From Thalassocella blandensis (GTDB lineage: Bacteria > Pseudomonadota > Gammaproteobacteria > Pseudomonadales > Cellvibrionaceae), in the NCBI GenBank assembly GCA_902141825.1, contig CABFPG010000015.1, forward strand, positions 20,405-84,404: 64,000 nt of DNA, written 5' to 3'. Of this stretch, positions 27,358 to 35,703 are shown one piece after another (position 1 is the first letter of the stretch; every line of letters begins with the position of its first letter). The position numbers and the translations under genes were made by a program. The notes below the pieces were generated by a model that ran no database searches, was not told where the DNA came from, and saw nothing but the letters and a program-made list of their open reading frames with translations.

Positions 27358-28347
27358 ATGGATTTGTTTGTGATCAGTGATTGTGTGGTAACCGAAATTG
27401 TCATAAAAAAGTATGTCGTTGACGGTATCGCATCGTTAAAAAACAATGCGGTCCACTCACTGAGGTATTGTTTTTTCATTGCTATATTGCTCTGTTCGCC
27501 TTTTACGCTTTCAGAAACGGATCAAGTCCCCACTTATGTTTACTGGCAGGGAGAAGCAAGTGAAGCGCGAAAGCCGTTTGAACTTGCTTTGATGAAACGT
27601 ATTTTTGAACAAAGTGAAAGCAAATTCGGGCCAGCCCATCTCGAAGTATCTCAATGGAAAATTTCCACAGCTCGCTCCATTCAAATGATGAAAGAGGGCG
27701 AGCGTCTGCACATTCAAAATGCGCCGTATTTACTGCATGAACTCGATAAAAATGCGGTAACTGTCCTACCTACACCCATTCTCAGAAACATACTTGGCTA
27801 TCGGCAAATAATCATTAAGCAACATTACGCTGAGGAATTTAATGCAATTACATCGTTTAATCAGTTTGCAGCAAAAGCTGCGGGCCAGGGCAGAGGTTGG
27901 GCTGATAACAATGTTTATCGTGCTAATGGAATAGAGGTGATTGAAGCGCCCAGCTTTCTAGGCATGTTTCCCATGTTAAACCGAGACCGGTTTGATTATA
28001 TTCCATTGGGAATCAGTGAGGCGGGGGACAGTCTGGAACTGGATCAGGTAAAACATTTCGATTTCGTTTTAGCGAAAGATCTCATTGTTTTTTACCCTTG
28101 GCCTATTCATATTCTGGTATCTAATCGTCATCCTGAACTGGCGAGAAGAATTCAGTATGGCTTTGAAAAAATACAACAAAACGGTATGTATGACGAAATG
28201 TTTAATGAACACTTTGGCAGTTTATTAGCAAAATTAAAGCGTGCGGAATCCGCGAATATTCGTGTTATCGTTTTGACCACGCCAAACCTTCCAGCACAAA
28301 TACCCACAACGCCAAATTTAATTCCGAACGCACAATTTCTAAAATAA
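27358..28347 (+). CDS. Periplasmic solute-binding-like protein (SBP family 3 type)
   Basis: A 329-residue protein. AAGAGGAAG directly before the ATG supports this start. A hydrophobic segment (YCFFIAILLCSPFTLS, residues 38-53) follows an unusually long N-terminus and probably acts as a signal peptide. The body resembles amino-acid-type solute-binding domains used as sensors or orphan binding proteins: GRGWADNNVYRANGIEVIE, a PLGISEAGDSLE loop, and the end with RIQYGFEKIQQNGMYDEMF, a segment common in these proteins. No transporter genes adjoin. It may bind a small ligand in the periplasm; the ligand is unknown. Confidence 0.7.
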   Translation: MDLFVISDCVVTEIVIKKYVVDGIASLKNNAVHSLRYCFFIAILLCSPFTLSETDQVPTYVYWQGEASEARKPFELALMKRIFEQSESKFGPAHLEVSQWKISTARSIQMMKEGERLHIQNAPYLLHELDKNAVTVLPTPILRNILGYRQIIIKQHYAEEFNAITSFNQFAAKAAGQGRGWADNNVYRANGIEVIEAPSFLGMFPMLNRDRFDYIPLGISEAGDSLELDQVKHFDFVLAKDLIVFYPWPIHILVSNRHPELARRIQYGFEKIQQNGMYDEMFNEHFGSLLAKLKRAESANIRVIVLTTPNLPAQIPTTPNLIPNAQFLK

Positions 28348-28799
28348 TCTTGCGATTTAAGATCATCAATTCAATTTATTACCATCGTGAACATAATAAA
28401 ATTCTCTTAGTGTAGCGCTGCACTAGAATTATCGAATACATCGAAATTGGCGTACATATAAATTTCTGCTTAGAATTCAAAAAATATCGACACCCAGAAT
28501 GTTGACCGTGTTGGCATACTAAAACGATTGTAGAGAAATACCTAAATCAGCAAAGGTATAATGCTTCCAGGCAAACCTTAGCTCATCTGCTAAATGAAAA
28601 ATTTCTAGACGAAAAATGTACTAACAATCGATTCAAAATTGTTATTGCAGTGGTTTTTTCTTTTATTTGTTATTGTTCAAAGATAGGTTTCAAGGTTAGT
28701 ATTCGTCTGCGAAGTTATAAAAAAGCAAAAAAATAGAAATTCCCTAACCTTATCGATCCATGTTGATCGATTTATTAACCCCAGACAAAGAGGTGTCCC
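28348..28799. other. AT-rich 450-bp leader region of the chitinase gene
   Basis: No gene. It probably holds the chitinase promoter and a long 5' region. The only clear structure is the ATCGATC inverted repeat at 28752-28771. Confidence 0.6.
28752..28771. promoter_or_regulatory. Inverted repeat before the chitinase gene
   Basis: ATCGATC (28752-28758) and GATCGAT (28765-28771) form a perfect 7-bp inverted repeat with a 6-base spacer, 28 bases before the start codon. It could be an operator or a 5'-UTR hairpin near the ribosome site. Confidence 0.4.
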
Positions 28800-30194
28800 A
28801 TGCAGGTCCTTCAAAAGGGCGCGAAATTTATCGCTGCGTCTTGCTTATTTTCAACGTTAGGTGCGCTGTCACTTAATGCTTATTCCTACAACTGTTCCGG
28901 CCTTGGTCAGTACTCTAATGGTGCTACTTACGCCAATGGTGCTCGTGTCAAAAACGGCGGGAACGCTTACGAATGTAAAGTTGGCGGCTGGTGCTCTATC
29001 GGCGGTGCTTACGAGCCGGGTGTCGGCTGGGCTGCCAGCAATGCCTGGAACAGCCTAGGTTCTTGTAATGGAACTGGTGGTGGCTCCAGTTCTGGTGGCG
29101 GGTCGAGCAGTTCCGGCGGCGGCTCCACATCCAGCAGTGGTGGCGGTTCTTGCCAGGCTTGGCAAGCAGGTGCCTGGTATAATGCTGGTGACAAAGTGAG
29201 CTATCAAGGTAGCACCTATGTTGCTGAACACGAAAACCCCGGTTACGACCCAGTAATCAGCACTTGGTTCTGGGAACCATCAAGTGGCTGTGGCGGTGGT
29301 GGTTCATCATCATCGGGCGGTGGCAGTACTTCTTCATCCGGTGGCGGCGGTTCGTGCCCTACTTGGCAAGCTGGAGCCTGGTACAATGCTGGTGATAAAG
29401 TGAGCTATCAAGGTGGCGCTTATATCGCAGAGCACGAAAATCCCGGATACGACCCCATTATCAGTACTTGGTTCTGGGAGCCTACAAGCGGCTGTGGCGG
29501 CGGCGGTTCTACCAGCTCTTCCAGTGGTGGTGGATCTTCAAGCTCTTCCAGTGGCGGCGGTTCTGGTGAATATTTCATCACTGCATCTCAGTTTAATAAT
29601 TTGTTCCCAGGTCGCAATGCATTGTATTCTCACCAGGGCTTCGTAGATGCTGCACGCTCTTTCCCCGCATTTGGTAAAACTGGGGACACGAATACTCGCA
29701 AGCGTGAAATTGCTGCTGCACTGGCCAACTTCCAACACGAAACAGGCAACTTTGTTTATACGCGTGAGATTGCTCAAGGTGATTACCGCGATAACAGCTG
29801 GGGCTTCGGTTCAGAATGTTTTGCTGCTGGTGGTCAGAAATACTTTGGTCGTGGGCCTATCCAGTTGAGCTGGAACGGTAACTACTGTGCTGCAAGTAAA
29901 TACATCTTTGGTAATGCTTCTACTCTGATCAACAACCCTGATCGTGTAGCTACAGACTCCAAAGTTGCTTGGCAAACTGCTATCTGGTTTTGGATGACTC
30001 AAAGTGGTGCCGGTCCACAGTCTTCCCACTCTGCTATTACTGGAAGTGGCGGTTTTGGCGGCACAATCCGCAGTATCAACGGTGCGCTGGAGTGTGATGG
30101 TAAGCGTCCAGATATCGTGAACAACCGTATTGCTAATTACAATAAAATCCTCCAGGTTATTGGTGGATCAGACAACGGTAATAAGGGTTGTTAA
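28800..30194 (+). CDS. Secreted GH19 chitinase with carbohydrate-binding modules
   Basis: A 464-residue enzyme: signal peptide (about 1-28), an N-terminal Cys-containing module (YNCSGLGQYSNGATY, to about 80), a Ser/Gly linker, two nearly identical CBM5/12 chitin-binding modules (about 118-164 and 186-232, each with AGAWYNAGDKVSYQG and ISTWFWEP), further Ser/Gly linkers, then a GH19 domain (about 256-464). The catalytic pair is E314 in FQHETG and E323 in YTREI, nine apart as in bacterial GH19 enzymes; YFGRGPIQLSW is also typical. It cleaves chitin outside the cell. A strong terminator follows at 30239-30267. Linkers of this kind are frequent in marine polysaccharide degraders. Confidence 0.95.
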   Translation: MQVLQKGAKFIAASCLFSTLGALSLNAYSYNCSGLGQYSNGATYANGARVKNGGNAYECKVGGWCSIGGAYEPGVGWAASNAWNSLGSCNGTGGGSSSGGGSSSSGGGSTSSSGGGSCQAWQAGAWYNAGDKVSYQGSTYVAEHENPGYDPVISTWFWEPSSGCGGGGSSSSGGGSTSSSGGGGSCPTWQAGAWYNAGDKVSYQGGAYIAEHENPGYDPIISTWFWEPTSGCGGGGSTSSSSGGGSSSSSSGGGSGEYFITASQFNNLFPGRNALYSHQGFVDAARSFPAFGKTGDTNTRKREIAAALANFQHETGNFVYTREIAQGDYRDNSWGFGSECFAAGGQKYFGRGPIQLSWNGNYCAASKYIFGNASTLINNPDRVATDSKVAWQTAIWFWMTQSGAGPQSSHSAITGSGGFGGTIRSINGALECDGKRPDIVNNRIANYNKILQVIGGSDNGNKGC

Positions 30195-30238
30195 TGTAAG
30201 GCGATCTTAAGCTAAACATTAATACCCATCTAAAAAAA

Positions 30239-30267
30239 GCCAGCTTCGTTTAGAAGCTGGCTTTTTT
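30239..30267 (+). terminator. Rho-independent terminator of the chitinase gene
   Basis: GCCAGCTTC (30239-30247), loop GTTTA, GAAGCTGGC (30253-30261), then TTTTTT. A run of A precedes the stem, so it could work in both directions. Confidence 0.93.
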
Positions 30268-30480
30268 GTTTGTCCAGAGTAATTCCTTTTTTCTTAGTAC
30301 CATTCTCAAACTTCAAAATAAACCTATCAATCATACTTGGCTTTAAATTGGCTCAAGATCTCCAAGTTTCAAAAAAGCCCAATTTCTAAAAAAGTCTGTC
30401 CAAATCCTAAAGTGCATTTTATTGGCTCAGTTATCATTGCTATTCAAGCAATCTGATTTTTTATTTTTCAAGGAGTAATT

Positions 30481-31623
30481 ATGAGTGGTGATAGCAGTGT
30501 AACTAGGAATCGCGGCATTAGTGGGTCAGGTCAACAAATACAAAATGAAGGCCCAGCAAAGAAATCTGCAAAGAATGAACCTGAATCTGCCTTTGCGAGC
30601 AATATGCAAGCCATGCAAAAATTAATGGGCGCCAAACGCGATGCCGGGAAACTTATGGCTGAGAAAAGCGGAAAAGAAATTCCTGAAATGAAGCCAATCA
30701 AAAAGTCTGATATTGAAACATTTAAGCAAAAAATTAAAGAGAAGGATCGATCTACCAGTGCAGAATCCCCAAGATGGAAAAAGATTGTTAGCAGAATGTC
30801 AAATAGAAAGGTTGAAGAGAGTAAGTTGGACAATCGAGCTGAATTTAAGACTCCTGATGGCTTGCTTTTGGCGTCAAGTAAAGAGTCGAAACTGTATCGG
30901 ATGAAAGAGCTGGGTGGTGGTACCAATAAAATAGCCAATCGCACCAGAGAGTTCTCTCACCTCAACAAAGATCAGGATAAGCAGTGGGTTATTGCTTACG
31001 TAAAAAACCCTATTGATACAAATCTAATAGATTTAAAAGACGAGATTGATACTCTAATAAAGTTGTCCAGAAGTGCAGAATTTAGCGTTAAAGTTCCCAA
31101 GCCGCTTGATGAAGAAAATATTTCTGCTTCTGACGTGATTTTCCCAATAGTAGATTCAGAGGGTAAGGAAACCCTTGCCGTAATATTGGAGTATAACCCA
31201 GGTTATGAATTTGATAAAAAAATATCCCCAGTTGACAACATGAAAAAATTTTTAGAAACCATTGATTGCAAGGAATCTGATATCGAAAGTATGAATAGTG
31301 AAACGGCTAAAAGTAAACTGGAGTTAGTTAGCAATACCATTAATGATTTGAAAGAGATAAGAAAGGCAATGGGGGTTCTGCGTGGTGATAAAGATCCGGG
31401 TGCAAGTATTTCGGACGTGGGTAATCATATTTATGAAGATCAAAAACTCATCAAGAAGGAATGGGGCGACTTTCAATTTTTTATGAACAAAGACGACGGG
31501 AGTCTCACGATATTTGACCCTCAAAAGTCTAATGAGTCTGGGACTTCCAATGTTCCTAAAATTAACAGCATGATAGGTTATCTAGAGGGGGTATCTCAAC
31601 GACTCAACGAGAAAGTAAAGTAG
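30481..31623 (+). CDS. Unknown AT-rich protein with protein-kinase-like motifs (possible effector)
   Basis: A 380-residue protein with a good ribosome site (AAGGAGT). I do not recognise its family. The first 110 residues are polar, Lys/Ser-rich and probably disordered. From about 120 the order of motifs recalls a kinase fold: LGGGTNK (144-150) as a glycine loop, K175 in VIAYVK, E188 in a following helix, a hinge-like EYNPG (237-241), and GDFQFFMNKDDGSLTIFDP with D330, N336 and D346, close to the aminoglycoside-phosphotransferase pattern GDxxxxN then D. D330 to N336 is one residue longer than usual. No signal peptide. The gene is AT-rich compared with its neighbours and is followed by a GNAT gene. 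An effector or toxin role is speculative. Confidence 0.7.
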   Translation: MSGDSSVTRNRGISGSGQQIQNEGPAKKSAKNEPESAFASNMQAMQKLMGAKRDAGKLMAEKSGKEIPEMKPIKKSDIETFKQKIKEKDRSTSAESPRWKKIVSRMSNRKVEESKLDNRAEFKTPDGLLLASSKESKLYRMKELGGGTNKIANRTREFSHLNKDQDKQWVIAYVKNPIDTNLIDLKDEIDTLIKLSRSAEFSVKVPKPLDEENISASDVIFPIVDSEGKETLAVILEYNPGYEFDKKISPVDNMKKFLETIDCKESDIESMNSETAKSKLELVSNTINDLKEIRKAMGVLRGDKDPGASISDVGNHIYEDQKLIKKEWGDFQFFMNKDDGSLTIFDPQKSNESGTSNVPKINSMIGYLEGVSQRLNEKVK

Positions 31624-31657
31624 TCAAAGTGCGCAGGATACATAAGTTGCGATAATC

Positions 31658-32077
31658 ATGAATATACAAATATTAAAGACTGCAAGTGATGATACGTATA
31701 ACTTTTTGATAGATAAAATTGAGGTGTTTAATGTAGAAAACGGAGAGTCTCATCAACGCCTTCCATTAATAGTAACTATGGACTTGGGAGATGATAAAAT
31801 TCTAGGTGGGGCAATTGGTTGGATAGTCGGGAATTGGCTATTGGTGGATGTATTGTGGATTGAGGAGGCATACCGAGGAAAAGGGTTTGGCAAAAGAATT
31901 ATTTCATTGTTAGAGAGTAAAGCCATCAAAAAAGGGTGCAGGCAAGTACTGCTGGACACTTTAGACTTCCAGGCGTTGAATTTTTACTTGAAACTTGGAT
32001 ATGAGGTGGTGTCAGTGTTAACCGAATATCCAGTAAATGGAACTAAGTACTACCTTAAAAAAAATATACGAGCTTAA
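31658..32077 (+). CDS. GNAT-family N-acetyltransferase
   Basis: A 139-residue protein with the GNAT acetyl-CoA signature YRGKGFGKRIISLLE (near residues 69-83), preceded by the LLVDVLWIEE strand and followed by the ALNFYLKLGYEVV segment. It transfers acetyl from acetyl-CoA to an amine on a small molecule or protein. It lies 34 bases after the kinase-like gene on the same strand, probably in one transcript, and could modify or protect against its product. Substrate unknown. It converges with the BASS transporter gene. Confidence 0.88.
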   Translation: MNIQILKTASDDTYNFLIDKIEVFNVENGESHQRLPLIVTMDLGDDKILGGAIGWIVGNWLLVDVLWIEEAYRGKGFGKRIISLLESKAIKKGCRQVLLDTLDFQALNFYLKLGYEVVSVLTEYPVNGTKYYLKKNIRA

Positions 32078-32196
32078 TAGTAGTTAACACTCTCAGGTTA
32101 ATGGTTTTATTGAATTTGCTTTACTATTTGATTGGATTCTGCGTATTAAAACGGTGGAGCCGGTAGCCATTTTTTGATGGCGCTGTTGCTCCAGCG

Positions 32197-33072
32197 TTAG
32201 TTTCTGGACTCTAAAACACGAGGTTTACTTTTTTCACCCCAAAAGTAAATGAGCAAAAAAGAAATAAGAAAAGCAAACACGCTATAGTACGCAACCGATA
32301 TAGCGCTGAGCGTGAGTGCTGGGGATGTGATTATGACAGCTAGTGCCGTAGCGCCATTTTGCATGCCCACCTGTACCCCAATGGTTTTGGCGCTCAGCTT
32401 ATCAGTTCCCAGTAATTCTGCGAAATATCTGGGCAAAATAAAAGCACTGACCGAAAGTGCCAGGCAGGGTAAAAACAGAACTTCAAAAGCCTGAATCAAT
32501 TCAGCAAGATTATCAAACAAAATAAAAATGAATATAACGATTAAAAGGAGCAGGGCGTACGGTCTTAACCTTGGCAGGAGCTTTACAATTATTTCTGGAA
32601 AAAATCTACGAATAGCGGCCCCTAAGCAGATCGGTACGACCAGAACAAATACCAACTGACGTACAATGTCACTCGCTTGCAATGGCAAGCTGTCTCCTAA
32701 AAGAATATGTGTCCCAATAGGTATTGTTATAAATGCGAACAGTGATGTAAATGAGGTTAGGCATAGAGAGAGTTCGGTTCTAGCGCCCATGAAAAGACAC
32801 ATTGCACTGCACGATGCCCCGCAGGGAGAAAGCGACATAAGGATTAAACCCGTGGCAAAAATATCGGGAATATCGAATATTTTGCAGATAATGTATGCTG
32901 CTGAAGGTAGTCCAATCAGCTGCATGCTCAGCCCTATGATGAAAATGCGGGAATGTTTTTGTACGAAAATATAGCCTTCTTTTTGTTGTGAGAGCCCCAC
33001 AACAAGCATCACCATGAAGATAGCCGAAGAAATCACCAGATAGATGACGCTAAACTCCATACCTTGACCCAT
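32197..33072 (-). CDS. Bile acid:sodium symporter (BASS) family transporter
   Basis: A 291-residue membrane protein of nine to ten hydrophobic segments. LILMSLSPCGASCSAM and GVQVGMQNGATALAV match the two conserved crossover segments of the BASS fold. Members carry organic anions such as sterol acids, pantoate or keto acids with sodium. An in-frame ATG four codons downstream is an alternative start. It is divergent from a TetR gene, with a 209-base shared promoter region, so the regulator probably controls it. Confidence 0.9.
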   Translation of the reverse strand: MGQGMEFSVIYLVISSAIFMVMLVVGLSQQKEGYIFVQKHSRIFIIGLSMQLIGLPSAAYIICKIFDIPDIFATGLILMSLSPCGASCSAMCLFMGARTELSLCLTSFTSLFAFITIPIGTHILLGDSLPLQASDIVRQLVFVLVVPICLGAAIRRFFPEIIVKLLPRLRPYALLLLIVIFIFILFDNLAELIQAFEVLFLPCLALSVSAFILPRYFAELLGTDKLSAKTIGVQVGMQNGATALAVIITSPALTLSAISVAYYSVFAFLISFLLIYFWGEKSKPRVLESRN

Positions 33073-33217
33073 TTCTAAACATAAATACGACTTGTCCTGT
33101 TACAGTGAATCGAACATGATGACAGTTATGCTGCAGCATCTTAAGGGCGCGAATTGTACAGTCGTCTAGATGTGTATAAAATAACAAACCGCTACAAACC
33201 GTATGCCAAACTTTACC

Positions 33218-33247
33218 TATAATGTACGATTCAATCGACGTATACGT
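33218..33247. promoter_or_regulatory. -10-like element and palindrome in TetR/BASS divergent promoter
   Basis: TATAAT at 33218-33223 is followed by GATTCAATC and the perfect 10-bp palindrome ACGTATACGT (33238-33247), about 35 bases before the TTG start of the TetR gene. This is a natural place for an autoregulatory TetR operator. Confidence 0.45.
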
Positions 33248-33281
33248 GAATAAAACCCATCGAAAATGAAAGAGTGATTGC

Positions 33282-33902
33282 TTGACTAAAAGTAAACCCA
33301 GCAAACAAAAACTATTAACAGCAACACTGGAACTTGTTGGAACCGAAGGTTTAAGTGGCGTCACATTCCGAGCTGTAGCGAGTAAGGCCGATCTACCTCT
33401 AGGCCTAACATCTTATTATTTTAAGAATAAAGATGAGATGTTAACGGAAGCCTATTATTTGTTTCACCAGAGTTCCATGGTACCAGTAAACGAATTCATT
33501 GAGAGCATTTCACAGTTTTTCAGTGAAGATAATGCCGCAGCCAATACGTTGAATTTGGGAAAAGATGTTTTAGTTGAAAGGCTTACTGTTTTCACGACAA
33601 ATTATATTAAAACTCAAGTTGTGAAAAATGCGCTGGACAGAAAGATTGCCGCAGCATTCATGCATGCCGGCATCGTAAATCCGATGATTCGAGAGCTCGT
33701 GGCCGAGAGACAACAAAACTTTATCGATACCGGTTCAAAAATGCTTATGGCTTTAGGTGTGTCTGAACCAAAATTGGTATCCAGTATGTTTTTATCGCTT
33801 ACAAATCACGTTGAAAAACAACTCATGCTGGAGAATAGAAAGCGCTTTAACCAAAAGTATGTAGAGCAGGTATTTAATCATTTTTTTAATTTAATTTTAT
33901 AG
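33282..33902 (+). CDS. TetR/AcrR-family transcriptional regulator 1
   Basis: A 206-residue repressor, starting at a TTG codon. The N-terminal helix-turn-helix (TLELVGTEGLSGVTFRAVASKADLPLG, in pieces; then LTSYYFKNKDEML) is typical TetR. The rest is an all-helical ligand and dimerisation domain without recognisable specificity. It is transcribed away from the BASS transporter, and the shared spacer holds a 10-bp palindrome near its start, so it likely represses both genes until a ligand, perhaps the transporter's substrate, binds. Confidence 0.9.
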   Translation: MTKSKPSKQKLLTATLELVGTEGLSGVTFRAVASKADLPLGLTSYYFKNKDEMLTEAYYLFHQSSMVPVNEFIESISQFFSEDNAAANTLNLGKDVLVERLTVFTTNYIKTQVVKNALDRKIAAAFMHAGIVNPMIRELVAERQQNFIDTGSKMLMALGVSEPKLVSSMFLSLTNHVEKQLMLENRKRFNQKYVEQVFNHFFNLIL

Positions 33903-34021
33903 TAAATTGTTTCCTGGTAGATAGTTCACAACATATGTTTCCGACACTAATCCGCCCGGTTTAACCGTCTTGAGTGTTTGCGGTTTATACTGGGGTTTAT
34001 CAATTTGGTAAAACAGCGATT

Positions 34022-35098
34022 ATGAAAATATTTAATTTGTCGATATTCTCCTTGCTTTCCGTACCCTTCATGCTCGTGTTCACACAAAATGTGGTTGCAT
34101 CCTCTTCGGGTGGCTGTGCTGATGTGAAAGATACTCATTTTACGAGACCCTTTCAAAGTCAAGGCTATAATTCAAAACTTTCCTGGCATTTGGATATGCA
34201 ACATGTTCCCCGAGCCTGGACCGTCAGCCAGGGGCAAGGTGTAACCATTGGTCAAATTGATACCGGTGTATTTGAAGACCAAAACCTTCTTACGGGATCT
34301 CTGTTTTATTTCGGTGAATTTTCTGGCAATAGGCGGATTATCCGTAAGGATTTCTCCGGCACTTTGTCCATTGGTGGGTGGGGGCACGGAACGGGTGTCG
34401 CAGGCGTAATGGTTGCGCCCGTTAATAATGTCGGCGCCTTAACGGGAGTCGCTTATAAATCCAGTCTTGTAACTTATCGCGCAAATGAACTTCCCGCGTT
34501 GCTAAGTAATGCCTCCGTAAAAAAATTCAGCGCGGCATTGAAAGCCATGGCTGATCGTTCAGATGTCCGTATTATCAATATTTCTATGGGTAAACTGAAG
34601 AAAAAAGACAGGATGCTGGACGCAATCGAATATGCTTACAATAAGGGGAAGTTGATTTTTGCATCAACCGGCTATCTTACTGGCGAAGAAGGCGGTGTAT
34701 ACCCCGCGAAATTTAATGGATTTGTACAAGCGGTGACTGGTGTTCAATATCGTGAATCAGACCCCAACGGATTTGATCTAAGAATAGCTGGATCAAATCC
34801 GTATGGTTCCTATGTCGATTTTGCGGGATATGTATTTCGTGCATCCGATGGCGCCTGCGCATTAGTGTTAGATAAAAAAGGCTATGCTCCCAAAAGTGGA
34901 ATCGGATCATCGTACGCGGCTGCCACAACTTCAGGGATAGCCGCGCTGGTATGGAGTGCTAACCCCGAACTTACTCGAGAAGAGGTTGTGAGTATATTAC
35001 GACGTTCAGGCAGCTATGCCAGTAGCCCAAGCCAGGATTTTGGCTATGGTGTTATTGACGCAGAAAAAGCTGTCCGCTTGGCCGTCGACGCTTTGTAA
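34022..35098 (+). CDS. Secreted subtilisin-like (S8) serine peptidase with altered oxyanion position
   Basis: About 358 residues from the ATG at 34022, which starts directly at a signal peptide (MKIFNLSIFSLLSVPFMLVF). The catalytic triad is present: D80 in GQIDTGV, H122 in GWGHGTGVAG and S297 in GSSYAAATTSG. The oxyanion-hole Asn, normally in AAGN, is replaced by Tyr (Y218 in FASTGYLTG), and the GTSMA box reads GSSYA. The enzyme may be weak, specialised or inactive. There is no long propeptide or C-terminal domain. It stands alone between a TetR gene and the second MipA module. S8 membership is firm; activity is uncertain. Confidence 0.88.
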   Translation: MKIFNLSIFSLLSVPFMLVFTQNVVASSSGGCADVKDTHFTRPFQSQGYNSKLSWHLDMQHVPRAWTVSQGQGVTIGQIDTGVFEDQNLLTGSLFYFGEFSGNRRIIRKDFSGTLSIGGWGHGTGVAGVMVAPVNNVGALTGVAYKSSLVTYRANELPALLSNASVKKFSAALKAMADRSDVRIINISMGKLKKKDRMLDAIEYAYNKGKLIFASTGYLTGEEGGVYPAKFNGFVQAVTGVQYRESDPNGFDLRIAGSNPYGSYVDFAGYVFRASDGACALVLDKKGYAPKSGIGSSYAAATTSGIAALVWSANPELTREEVVSILRRSGSYASSPSQDFGYGVIDAEKAVRLAVDAL

Positions 35099-35703
35099 GC
35101 AGCTTAAATAAAACCGTTTTTTTAGCGCATGAATCATCGTTATTGTATGCTGTTGAAAGTCTTGGCTGTTGTAGCTGCTTTGTGATTGCCTTGTTGCGTT
35201 ATTGGGCTGTTTGATTGCTCTGGGTTGCTTGGCTTTTTATACTTAGCTCTGATTTGATTAACACTAGTTCGTGAAGCTAATTATATTTCCCTCAGTGTTT
35301 TGTTATACGCTTGTTTATTCATTTTCTTGTTGACCTGGTTTTATTTGTTCTTCCTTTCTTTCCATTTGTTATTCCGATAAGTCTATAGGTTCGTCTCGCA
35401 CGAACTGTTAACCCAGCTACAGTTTTTCTCACTAATACCATCGCTTCAGTCGATCGATTTGCAGTGTCGGAACATCCCTGTATGTCAATACTAAGAGCCT
35501 GGTGGTTACATTTGGATACACATTGTTACCAAGCAACGCTTGTTTAAATCGCAAGAGTTTACGATATTCCCGTTCTACGATTTTGTCCCATTAATGATTT
35601 TTTCTACAACTTACTGTTTTTTGAAAATAAAAAAACGGTAAGAGTTTGGTAATTATTTTACTGAGATGATGCAAATTATTGTTCTAGCTGATTGGAGTTA
35701 ACC
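35099..35703. other. AT/T-rich 600-bp spacer before MipA module 2
   Basis: No gene seen. The upstream half is T-rich on the plus strand. The last 100 bases carry the inverted/direct GTAAG element (35610-35653) and the ribosome site TTGGAG of MipA 2. Confidence 0.65.
35610..35653. promoter_or_regulatory. GTAAG repeat element and hairpin upstream of MipA 2
   Basis: CTTACTGTTTTTT (35610-35622) pairs with AAAAAACGGTAAG (35630-35642) except for one G-T. The right arm continues as a direct repeat: GGTAAG (35637) and GGTAAT (35648), period 11. The repeat ends 51 bases before the MipA 2 ATG, almost the same as at MipA 1, in the same orientation. Confidence 0.5.

Noticed and set aside
30531..30944. 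137-codon hydrophobic-looking frame on the minus strand
   Set aside because: Antisense to the start of the kinase-like gene, which has the proper ribosome site; Lys/Glu-rich codons read backwards give Leu/Phe-rich sequence.
30481..31623. Aminoglycoside phosphotransferase (antibiotic resistance gene)
   Set aside because: Only the catalytic-loop pattern is similar; the HGD motif is missing its His, the spacing differs by one residue and the N-terminal region is unlike these enzymes.
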